From contig JACVJG010000217.1 of NCBI GenBank assembly GCA_015711875.1, positions 1-5,791 on the forward strand: a stretch of 5,791 bases of DNA, read 5' to 3'. Shown here one piece after another: positions 1 through 5,216 of the stretch. The DNA comes from Candidatus Solincola jinzensis. Its GTDB lineage: Bacteria > Actinomycetota > Geothermincolia > Geothermincolales > RBG-13-55-18. A program made the position numbers and the translations under genes. The notes under the pieces were generated by a model. It saw nothing but the letters and a program-made list of their open reading frames with translations. It was not told where the DNA came from and did not search any database. Each line of letters starts with the position of its first letter. Position 1 is the stretch's first letter.

Positions 1-659
1 ACGCTGGCCACCGTCCCCTCCAGGATCTTGAGCAGCGCCTGCTGCACCCCCTCGCCGGAGACGTCGCGGGTGATGGAGGGGTTCTCGGACTTGCGGGCGA
101 TCTTGTCCACCTCGTCGATGTAGATGATGCCCGTCTCCGCGCGCTTGACGTCGTAGTCAGCGGCCTGGATGAGCTTGAGGAGGATGTTCTCCACGTCCTC
201 GCCCACGTAACCGGCCTCGGTGAGGGTAGTGGCGTCGGCGATGCAGAAGGGCACGTTGAGCACCCTGGCCAGGGTCTGGGCGAGCAGGGTCTTGCCGCAT
301 CCCGTGGGCCCGATGAGGATGATGTTGCTTTTCTGCAGCTCCACGTCGTCATCGGAATAGCTCCCCACCTGGATGCGCTTGTAGTGGTTATAGACGGCCA
401 CCGAGAGGATCTTCTTCGCCCTGTCCTGGCCGATGACGTAGTCGTTCAGGAAGTTGTAGATCTCGGAGGGCTTGGGCAGCTCCTCGAGGCGAAGCTCCGG
501 GGTCTCGGAGAGCTCCTCCTCGATGATCTCGTTGCACAGGTCGATGCATTCGTCGCAGATATATACTCCGGGGCCCGCGATGAGCTTCTTGACCTGCCGC
601 TGGCTCTTGCCGCAGAAGGAACATTTGAGAAGATCGCCGCCCTCTCCGAACTTGGCCAT
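1..659 (-). CDS. clpX: ATP-dependent Clp protease ATP-binding subunit ClpX (3' end outside window)
   Basis: ClpX is the cytoplasmic AAA+ unfoldase that recognises tagged or unfolded proteins, unfolds them with ATP and threads them into the ClpP chamber. The first 219 codons are visible, starting [20 protein letters not shown]; the C-terminal half lies beyond position 1. The N-terminal zinc-binding domain shows CxxC pairs at residues 13/16 and 35/38. The AAA+ core follows, with Walker A GPTGCGKT at about 117-124, the pore loop GYVG at 150-153 and Walker [11 protein letters not shown] at 178-187, then the conserved [25 protein letters not shown] stretch (in pieces, about 190-215). The start ATG (657-659) has a GGAGGT ribosome site (668-673) at 8 nt spacing. 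Walker A with Cys instead of the common Ser is what I recall for actinobacterial ClpX. It lies downstream of clpP on the same strand but about 570 bp away, so co-transcription is uncertain. Family identity is essentially certain. Confidence 0.98.
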   Translation of the reverse strand, partial: MAKFGEGGDLLKCSFCGKSQRQVKKLIAGPGVYICDECIDLCNEIIEEELSETPELRLEELPKPSEIYNFLNDYVIGQDRAKKILSVAVYNHYKRIQVGSYSDDDVELQKSNIILIGPTGCGKTLLAQTLARVLNVPFCIADATTLTEAGYVGEDVENILLKLIQAADYDVKRAETGIIYIDEVDKIARKSENPSITRDVSGEGVQQALLKILEGTVAS

Positions 660-1227
660 CTATCGCTACCTCCGTCTATAATCCTCAGGCCTTCACCTGA
701 GCTTCAAGGCTCTAACCGTCGCCCCGGGCCCCGCTTCTCCCTTTTTCCGGCTCCACCGCGGAAGCCTCCGGGAACACCACCTCGTATCGTCCTTTTCGTC
801 GCCTTCCTTTACCCTTATCGTTTCCGCTCTTCGTCTTCCTTATTTATATCGTCCTCCACGGGATTTATCTTTTGCGCCTTTCCTCCATGCGCCTTTACCC
901 CGGAATGATACTGATACGCCATAGCCTCTTCACGTTCACGCATAACCTGCGCTTTCCCCGGCGTTGGTCGGTGTGGGCGGTTTTCCTAACCCATCAAGGC
1001 CGCTCCGGCGTATCCATCATCCGCCGATTTGTTTCCCGGCCCAAGAAGATGGCCTCCATGCATCCCGGCCGTTCTCCCCACAATCGAGAGGTCTGTTAGG
1101 GTCCCCGGCCTGCGCTCTCCCTGACCCGCTCCTTCCTCTCCGCCTCAGGTATTCCCTCGCCGGCGCGGATCGCTTAACCTTGCGCCTAGCGTCCACGCCT
1201 TTGCGGCGCGCTATACCCTCGGACTTC
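660..1227 (-). other. long clpP-clpX intergenic region, purine-rich on the transcribed strand
   Basis: This 568-bp gap holds no recognisable gene, and no hairpin with a T-tract ends clpP transcription. Read on the minus strand (the sense of clpX), roughly 715-895 is strikingly rich in G and A, with many GGA, AAG and GAC runs, and the nonamer AGGACGATA occurs twice (785-793 and 847-855). A perfect 6-bp inverted repeat lies at 684-701. A weak promoter-like pair, GTGAAG (928-933) and TATCAT (905-910) with a 17-nt spacer, could give clpX a leader of about 240 nt; only 3/6 and 5/6 positions match, so I do not call it. A 42-codon ORF (815-943) starts with ATG but lacks a good ribosome site and uses codons unlike the neighbouring genes. 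Confidence 0.6.
684..701. repeat. inverted repeat just upstream of clpX
   Basis: CTCAGG at 684-689 and CCTGAG at 696-701 form a perfect 6-bp inverted repeat with a 6-nt centre, 25 nt upstream of the clpX start codon. No T-run follows on either strand, so it is not an intrinsic terminator. It could be an operator or a small leader hairpin next to the ribosome site; a role is inference only. Confidence 0.35.
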
Positions 1228-1839
1228 TTACTTTAACTTATCCTCCTCCTCTGCCTTGCGCTCGATGACCGCGTCGATCACCCCGTATTCCTTGGCCTCC
1301 TGCGCGCTCATGATGAAGTCGCGGTCGGTGTCCGCGCGGATGCGCTCCAGCGGCTGCCCGGTATGCTGGGAGAGTATGTTGTCCAGAAGGTCGCGCAGGC
1401 GCAGGAGCGCACGCGCGTGTATGTCTATATCCACAGCCTGGCCACTCGCGCCTCCGGCGGGCTGGTGGAGGAGGACCCGCGAATGGGGCAGGGCGAAGCG
1501 CTTCCCCGGCGCCCCCGCCGCCAGCAGCAACGCCGCCCCCGATGCCGCCTGGCCGATGCAGATGGTGGAGACGTCCGCCTTCACGTACTGCATGGTGTCG
1601 TAGATGGCCAGGGTGGAGGTGACGATGCCCCCCGGACTGTTGATATAAAGATGGATGTCCTTCTCCGGGTCCTCCGATTCCAGGTGCAGGAGCTGGGCCA
1701 TCACCAGGTTGGCCACGTGGTCGTCGATCTCCGTGCCCAGGAAGATGATGCGGTCCTTGAGCAGACGCGAGTAGATGTCGAAGGACCTCTCGCCACGGTT
1801 GGTCTGTTCGATCACTATCGGTATCAGGCTGCTGGTCAT
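1228..1839 (-). CDS. clpP: ATP-dependent Clp protease proteolytic subunit ClpP
   Basis: ClpP is the cytoplasmic serine peptidase (family S14) that assembles into two heptameric rings and degrades proteins fed in by ClpX or ClpC. With the start chosen here the protein has 203 residues, normal for the family (about 190-210), beginning [20 protein letters not shown]. Catalytic residues are visible: Ser100 in GQAASGAA, His125 in VLLHQP and Asp174 in DTDRDF. The helical region [15 protein letters not shown] and the C-terminal [15 protein letters not shown] are typical. The ATG at 1837-1839 is preferred because AAGGA (1848-1852) lies 8 nt upstream. ATG codons at 1848 and 1845 lack a site, and the TTG at 1899 falls almost on the predicted transcription start. 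The sequence around Ser100 and the HTG...DTDRD tail recall actinobacterial ClpP2. It sits between tig and clpX and has its own promoter. Many Actinobacteria need two ClpP types; only one copy is seen here. Confidence 0.97.
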   Translation of the reverse strand: MTSSLIPIVIEQTNRGERSFDIYSRLLKDRIIFLGTEIDDHVANLVMAQLLHLESEDPEKDIHLYINSPGGIVTSTLAIYDTMQYVKADVSTICIGQAASGAALLLAAGAPGKRFALPHSRVLLHQPAGGASGQAVDIDIHARALLRLRDLLDNILSQHTGQPLERIRADTDRDFIMSAQEAKEYGVIDAVIERKAEEEDKLK

Positions 1840-1847
1840 CTCCATCA

Positions 1848-1852
1848 TCCTT
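1848..1852 (-). promoter_or_regulatory. clpP ribosome binding site
   Basis: AAGGA on the minus strand, 8 nt before the ATG at 1837-1839. It decides between four candidate starts: the ATG codons at 1848 and 1845 overlap or abut this site and have none of their own. Confidence 0.6.
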
Positions 1853-1914
1853 TTCCCGGCGCGTAACGCCGTCGTAGTCCGGCAATACCTATCATGCAAT
1901 ACCCACCATATAAG

Positions 1915-1942
1915 ATTATACCCGCACGCGGAGTCGGTTCAG
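1915..1942 (-). promoter_or_regulatory. predicted sigma-70-type promoter of clpP
   Basis: On the minus strand the -10 box is a perfect TATAAT (1915-1920), with CTGAAC (1937-1942) at a 16-nt spacer as a partial -35 box (3 of 6 matches to TTGACA). Transcription would start near 1906-1908, giving a leader of about 70 nt before the chosen clpP ATG. The match supports independent transcription of clpP from tig; the -35 element is weak. Confidence 0.6.
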
Positions 1943-2147
1943 TATGATCCCTAAAGCTTTTATATGGCATGCCCGCCGAACCACGGATAGCGGCGGCGTG
2001 CGGGCCTCCGTCACACGCCAAGCCGCCCTGGCCACATCCTCCTTCCGGTCTCTCATGCCGTTGCCTGGGAGGAAGGGGGTCTTACTTAGCGGCACGATCT
2101 CGCCTGGGTTGCGCCCTCCTCCGCCTTACCCGTGTCGCGCATTGACT

Positions 2148-3545
2148 CTATGCTTCTTCCCCTGGCTGCGCCGGCTCTCCGCTTTCCTCCCCTCCACCGC
2201 CAGACTCTTCCCCCTCGGCGTCTGGCTCTTTTGCGCCGCTCTGGCCGGCGAACACGGCGTAGTCGCCGAGGAGCTTGAGCGCCTTCTCGCGTCGCACGCT
2301 CTCCCTCAGCTCTTCCAGGTCGCCCCTTTCCTCCACCACGCGGCGGAACTCCTCCGGCTTGACGGCGAACATCTCCGCGCGGCGGGTTATCTCCTCCTCC
2401 AGCTCCTGGTCGCTCACCTCTATACCCTCGGCACGGATGACCGCGTCCAGCACCAGCTCGTTGCGTATGAGCCTGCGGGCCTCCTCCTCGAACTCCTTCT
2501 CCATGCGCTGCTCGGTATAATCCACCGCCTTGAGGTAGCTGTCGAGGGCGATGCCGCGCGCCGCCAGCCGCGCCTCCAGCTCGTGGCGTCGCTGGTGAAC
2601 GTAGTCATCCACCATTTTCTGGGGGATGTCCACCTCCAGCGCGTCCGCCAGCTTCTCCAGCGCCTGGCGTCGCACTGACTCTTTTGCCTGCTTCCGCTTG
2701 GTTTCCGAAAGCCTGGCGCGTATGTCCTCCCTCAGTTCGGCTATGGTGTCGAACTTGCTCGCCTCGCGGGCGAAATCGTCGTCGGCCTCCGGGAGCTTCT
2801 TGACCTTCACTTCCTTTACGATGACCTTGAACGAGGCGATCTTTCCCGCCAGCTCCTCCTCGGGGAAGTGGTCGGGCATCTTCACCTTTATATCGAGTAT
2901 ATCCCCCTTGCGCTTGCCCTTCAGCTCCTGGTTGAACTCCGGCCAGATGTTCTCGCTCCCGATCTCCAGCATGAAATCCTTCGCGGAGCCTCCCTCGAAG
3001 GGTTGGTTGTTCACCGTGCCCTCGAAATCTATGAGGGCGTAATCCCCCTCCGCCAGGGTCTTCCCCGACATCACCTCCAGTTGGGCGAAGCGCTCGCGCA
3101 TGTTCCCGAGAACCCGCTCCACTTCTTCGTCGGTTACCTCCTCGTCGGGTTTTTCCACCTCCACGCCCTTGTAGGCGACCAGCTCGACCCTTGGCTTCAC
3201 CTGCACCACCGCCTCGAATGCCAGGGGCTTGCCGTCCTCGATCTCTATCTCGTCCACGTCGATCTCTGGCTCGTCTATGGGCTCCAAGTCGAGCTGTCTG
3301 AGCGCCTCCACATAATACTCTGGTAGCTTGGACTGCTTTACCTCGTCGTATATGGGGTCCATTCCCAGGCGCGCCTGCAACACCCTGCGCGGCACCTTCC
3401 CCTTGCGGAACCCGGGGATGAAGACCTCCCGCGCGATGGCGCGAAAGGCCCCGTCTACGGCCCTGCTGATCTCCTCCGCCGGGACCTCTACCTTGACGCG
3501 CACCTTGTTCTTCTCGACTTCCTCCATCTCTGCTCTCACGGCCAC
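2148..3545 (-). CDS. tig: trigger factor, ribosome-associated chaperone with peptidyl-prolyl isomerase domain
   Basis: Trigger factor docks near the ribosome exit tunnel, shields nascent chains and catalyses prolyl isomerisation. The 465-residue protein shows all three domains. The N-terminal ribosome-binding domain (about 1-145) contains the signature GFRKGKVP at 45-52. The FKBP-type isomerase domain (about 165-248) runs from EGDYALIDFEGTVNNQPFEGG to the KVIVKEVKVKKLP strand. The helical SurA-like chaperone arms occupy about 255-432. A Gly/Glu-rich, highly acidic tail (about 438-465) extends beyond the usual end of the family (E. coli protein about 432 residues) and is probably disordered. 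The start is GTG, with AAGGAG at 8 nt spacing; the ATG at codon 7 has no better site. The gene leads the tig-clpP-clpX cluster. It is preceded on the same strand by tRNA-Leu and its terminator, with no clear promoter of its own in the 45 bp between. Confidence 0.98.
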   Translation of the reverse strand: MAVRAEMEEVEKNKVRVKVEVPAEEISRAVDGAFRAIAREVFIPGFRKGKVPRRVLQARLGMDPIYDEVKQSKLPEYYVEALRQLDLEPIDEPEIDVDEIEIEDGKPLAFEAVVQVKPRVELVAYKGVEVEKPDEEVTDEEVERVLGNMRERFAQLEVMSGKTLAEGDYALIDFEGTVNNQPFEGGSAKDFMLEIGSENIWPEFNQELKGKRKGDILDIKVKMPDHFPEEELAGKIASFKVIVKEVKVKKLPEADDDFAREASKFDTIAELREDIRARLSETKRKQAKESVRRQALEKLADALEVDIPQKMVDDYVHQRRHELEARLAARGIALDSYLKAVDYTEQRMEKEFEEEARRLIRNELVLDAVIRAEGIEVSDQELEEEITRRAEMFAVKPEEFRRVVEERGDLEELRESVRREKALKLLGDYAVFAGQSGAKEPDAEGEESGGGGEESGEPAQPGEEA

Positions 3546-3553
3546 CTTACGCG

Positions 3554-3559
3554 CTCCTT
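3554..3559 (-). promoter_or_regulatory. tig ribosome binding site
   Basis: AAGGAG on the minus strand, 8 nt before the GTG codon at 3543-3545. It supports that GTG as the start rather than the internal GTG at 3539 or the ATG at 3527. Confidence 0.7.
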
Positions 3560-3590
3560 CCCGTCACCTTCCTGCACGTGAAACGCTCGT

Positions 3591-3620
3591 AAAAAATCCC
3601 ACCCCCGTGCGGGTGCGGGA
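3591..3620 (-). terminator. intrinsic terminator after tRNA-Leu, upstream of tig
   Basis: On the minus strand TCCCGCACCC, the loop GCAC and GGGGGTGGGA form a 10-bp stem with one A-G mismatch and one G-T pair, followed at once by six T residues (3591-3596). It starts 6 nt after the CCA end of tRNA-Leu and ends 45 nt before the tig start codon, so it should end the tRNA transcript and may act as a partial block to read-through into tig. Confidence 0.85.
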
Positions 3621-3625
3621 GTTCC

Positions 3626-3710
3626 TGGTGCGAGAGGGGGGATTCGAACCCCCACGGTTTTCACCACCGGATCCTAAGTCCGGCGCGTCTGCCGGTTCCG
3701 CCACTCTCGC
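3626..3710 (-). tRNA. tRNA-Leu (anticodon UAG)
   Basis: The cloverleaf reads clearly on the minus strand, 85 nt including an encoded CCA (3626-3628). The acceptor stem GCGAGAG pairs with CTCTCGC, with discriminator A. The anticodon stem CCGGA/TCCGG encloses loop CTTAGGA with anticodon TAG, reading CUA and probably other CUN codons. A long variable arm with stem GGT/ACC and the GAAA loop marks it as class II, as expected for leucine. The T arm is GGGGG-TTCGAAT-CCCCC. Confidence 0.97.
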
Positions 3711-3740
3711 ACGCCTGCCTGCGTTTTGAGAACGTTAATT

Positions 3741-3769
3741 ATGCTACTACACGCATCTGGGCATGGCAA
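3741..3769 (-). promoter_or_regulatory. predicted promoter of tRNA-Leu
   Basis: On the minus strand TTGCCA (3764-3769; 5 of 6 matches to TTGACA) and TAGCAT (3741-3746; 4 of 6 matches to TATAAT) are separated by exactly 17 nt. The predicted start lies about 25 nt before the mature tRNA 5' end, a normal leader for RNase P processing. An overlapping CATAAT is an alternative -10. Confidence 0.5.
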
Positions 3770-4089
3770 ACTGCTGTCAGGAGCTGCGGGAGTCGTAGAT
3801 CGCCTGCTCAAACCCCGCTCAAACGCGGGGCACCGACACCGTTCGCCATGGGGTCGCAGGTCGCAAGCGCGCTTCCCGCCCGGCGGGCCTCCATCACTGC
3901 TCGTCTCCCGAACGCTTGTCCGGAAAGACGCTTGAGGTCCGTGGCTGCGCATGAAAACCCCTTGTCAAAACACCTGTGAGGCTCGGAACATCATCTTCCG
4001 GACGGCTTGCTTCGCCCATCGCGTTTGGATGCGGGTTTTCCACCGCGATATACGTGGTGACCAGGCGGCGAAAGATACCAGAGGCGACG
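3770..4089. other. intergenic region between divergent tRNA transcription units
   Basis: This stretch of about 320 bp has no credible gene. It contains a perfect 6-bp inverted repeat, CCCCGC (3813-3818) and GCGGGG (3825-3830) with a 6-nt loop, and a nearly continuous palindrome around CCCGCCCGGCGGG (about 3876-3888). Neither is followed by a T-run. No ribosome-site-led ORF with neighbour-like codon use is visible. The ORF covering 3674-3952 runs through tRNA-Leu and is spurious. Confidence 0.6.
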
Positions 4090-4118
4090 TTTATCGCCTT
4101 ACCCGCTGATGTTATAAT
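4090..4118 (+). promoter_or_regulatory. predicted extended -10 promoter of the tRNA-Arg-tRNA-His operon
   Basis: TGTTATAAT (4110-4118) is a perfect extended -10 element (TGn followed by TATAAT). TTTATC (4090-4095) at a 17-nt spacer is a partial -35 box (3 of 6). Transcription would start near 4125, a few bases before the tRNA-Arg gene. A short inverted repeat GGCGA/TCGCC (4083-4098) overlaps the -35 region. Confidence 0.7.
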
Positions 4119-4131
4119 TCACCTTGCGCAT

Positions 4132-4208
4132 GCGCCTGTAGCTCAATTGGATAGAGCAGCGGACTTCTAATCCGCAGGTTGGAGGTTCGAGTCCTCCCAG
4201 GCGTGCCA
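4132..4208 (+). tRNA. tRNA-Arg (anticodon UCU)
   Basis: A complete 77-nt cloverleaf with encoded CCA (4206-4208). The acceptor stem GCGCCTG pairs with CAGGCGT (first pair G-U), with discriminator G. The D stem is GCTC/GAGC. The anticodon stem GCGGA/TCCGC carries loop CTTCTAA with anticodon TCT, reading AGA and AGG. The T arm is GGAGG-TTCGAGT-CCTCC. It is first in a two-tRNA operon, 11 nt upstream of tRNA-His. Confidence 0.97.
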
Positions 4209-4219
4209 TAAGACCCTAT

Positions 4220-4296
4220 GGTGGGGGTAGCTCAACTGGCAGAGCACCGGGTTGTGGCCCCGGAGGCCGCGGGTTCGAATCCCGTCCCTCACCCCA
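4220..4296 (+). tRNA. tRNA-His (anticodon GUG)
   Basis: A complete cloverleaf with encoded CCA (4294-4296). G at 4220 is the extra G-1 typical of histidine tRNAs and pairs with the discriminator C at 4293. The acceptor stem GTGGGGG pairs with CCCTCAC, with one G-T pair. The anticodon stem CCGGG/CCCGG carries loop TTGTGGC with anticodon GTG, reading CAC and CAU. The T arm is GCGGG-TTCGAAT-CCCGT. It is second in the operon, ahead of an intrinsic terminator. Confidence 0.97.
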
Positions 4297-4305
4297 AGCA
4301 TAAAG

Positions 4306-4335
4306 GCGGAGGCGAGGGCCTCCGCTATCTTTTTT
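4306..4335 (+). terminator. intrinsic terminator of the tRNA-Arg-tRNA-His operon
   Basis: A perfect 8-bp stem GCGGAGGC/GCCTCCGC (4306-4313 and 4318-4325) with the tetraloop GAGG is followed by TATC and a run of six T residues (4330-4335). It lies 9 nt after the CCA of tRNA-His. Confidence 0.9.
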
Positions 4336-4607
4336 CCCTGCGCCGTCCGCGCCTATGTCTCCAACCGGCTATTCCATGGTGCTGGCAAAGCAATTCACGG
4401 TGGATGGGCGTTAGACCATTTCCTGTCCCCGCCGCTTCACTTCCTTTTCCCGTCTGAGTGAGACCGTAGCGCGTTCTCCATGCTTTCAGCAAGATCAGAT
4501 GGAAATTGCTCTCTGAATTGTGTAACGGCAGGCGATCGAGTGTCGTTCATCCTCTGAACGGAAGGCTTTTGATGGGTGGCTTTAACCCCCGTCCTAAAGC
4601 TATATGG
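4336..4607. other. intergenic region between convergent tRNA operon and trkH operon
   Basis: No recognised gene lies in these 272 bp. The stretch from about 4470 to 4550 is visibly richer in A and T than the rest of the window. Two inverted repeats are present: CGTTCA/TGAACG at 4544-4560 (6 bp, 5-nt loop) and GCTTTA/TAAAGC at 4579-4600 (6 bp, 10-nt loop). The second begins 8 bp past the stop codon of the minus-strand operon. Neither has a proper T-tract, so no convincing terminator for that operon is seen. A 37-codon minus-strand ORF (4437-4550) is discussed under findings. Confidence 0.5.
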
Positions 4608-5216
4608 TCAATCCTCGTCCCCTTCCTCGTCCTCAAGGAGGGCGCGCGCGGCGCGAAGCTCACGCGTCCTGCGGCGTAGATAGGGTGTCAGGGTGAAAAT
4701 AAGGAAGGCGACCGCGAAAGAGGTGCCCAGAACCTTTCCCGCGTCGACTCCTTCTTCGAGCTTCCTCCCCCGCTCGATGACTTTGAGTGAGGTGGCGTGG
4801 ATGTCGAAATCCCCACCGTGCTCGCGGCAGTTGGAATGGAAAACCCCTTTCACCTCCACCAGATCGCCTTTGCTCGCGTATCTTCCCAGCACCTCTATCT
4901 TTTCGGCCTCCCGGGCCGGGAGCCAGACCCCGATACCGCTGTTTCCGCCTCTCAACTCCCCGGCTTCGAGCCTTGCCGCCCTGCTGTAATGGTCGTCATT
5001 CACGGTTATCCAGGCGTGATCCCCCCGCCGCATCATGTCGCCCACCGCCTCTCCCCTGATGACTATCTCCATGCCGTCGTATTCCTGCCATCTTTCCAGG
5101 AGGTCGGCGGTGTTTACCTCCCCGGCTTCCCCCTCGGCCATGGCGGGAGAGTCCACGCATAGAGTGAAAAGGGCGACGCAGAGCGCCAGGGCCGCGAGCA
5201 CGAGCGCCTTTTTCAC
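4608..5216 (-). CDS. hypothetical secreted or membrane-anchored protein, probable OB-like domain, coupled to trkH
   Basis: I do not recognise a named family. The 202-residue product starts (M)KKALVLAALALCVALF, a signal peptide or N-terminal membrane segment with a possible signal peptidase I site after AMA (residue 27). Residues about 38-150 form a compact beta-rich segment (GMEIVIRGEAVGD, HAWITVND, GIGVWLP, GDLVEVKGVFHSNC, DFDIHATSLKVIE) whose pattern suggests an OB-fold outside the membrane. His127, Cys130, His133, Asp136, Asp138 and His140 cluster in one loop and could bind metal. A second hydrophobic segment (about 162-180) is followed by RRR and an acidic cytoplasmic tail ending EDEEGDED. 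The start is GTG, overlapping the trkH stop as GTGA, with GGAGGT 7 nt upstream; a longer ORF reaching 5294 lies wholly inside trkH and is rejected. The overlap implies translational coupling to TrkH, so an accessory role in potassium uptake is possible but unproven. Confidence 0.85.
   Translation of the reverse strand: MKKALVLAALALCVALFTLCVDSPAMAEGEAGEVNTADLLERWQEYDGMEIVIRGEAVGDMMRRGDHAWITVNDDHYSRAARLEAGELRGGNSGIGVWLPAREAEKIEVLGRYASKGDLVEVKGVFHSNCREHGGDFDIHATSLKVIERGRKLEEGVDAGKVLGTSFAVAFLIFTLTPYLRRRTRELRAARALLEDEEGDED

Larger units (their letters stand above)
1840..2147 (-). other. tig-clpP intergenic region
   Basis: This stretch of about 308 bp between the tig stop codon (TAG, 2148-2150) and the clpP start holds the clpP promoter and its leader of about 70 nt. 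I see no intrinsic terminator for tig: there is no hairpin followed by a T-run. GGCGTG and CACGCC form an imperfectly placed inverted repeat around 1995-2020, without a T-tract. A 46-codon ATG-initiated frame (about 1917-2056) runs through the promoter and is not credible as a gene. Confidence 0.6.

Noticed and set aside
384..908. 174-residue plus-strand ORF
   Set aside because: It is antisense to clpX and its leader; the low-complexity Leu/Ser/Pro composition has no ribosome site or domain.
1840..1899. upstream TTG start for clpP adding 20 residues
   Set aside because: The TTG lies about 8 nt after the predicted transcription start with no proper ribosome site, and the extension does not look like ClpP.
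1917..2056. 46-codon minus-strand frame between tig and clpP
   Set aside because: It runs into the clpP promoter, has no domain and is best explained as chance.
1944..2678. 244-residue plus-strand ORF
   Set aside because: It is antisense to tig, where GC-rich third positions keep the opposite strand open; the Leu-rich composition is typical of such shadows.
3674..3952. 92-residue minus-strand ORF ending VREWRNRQTRRT
   Set aside because: Its 3' end is a translation of the tRNA-Leu gene, a well-known spurious signature, and the rest covers promoter DNA.
3976..4170. plus-strand ORF ending [12 protein letters not shown]
   Set aside because: It reads through the tRNA-Arg promoter and gene; the terminal motif is a translated tRNA.
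4218..4461. plus-strand ORFs including [21 protein letters not shown]
   Set aside because: These are translations of tRNA-His and its terminator, a classic false gene.
4544..4560. CGTTCA/TGAACG hairpin as a terminator of the trkH operon
   Set aside because: The stem is short and neither strand has a T-run directly after it.
4297..4607. integration site of a mobile element next to tRNA-His
   Set aside because: No copy of the tRNA 3' end is found downstream and no integrase or inverted terminal repeats are visible.
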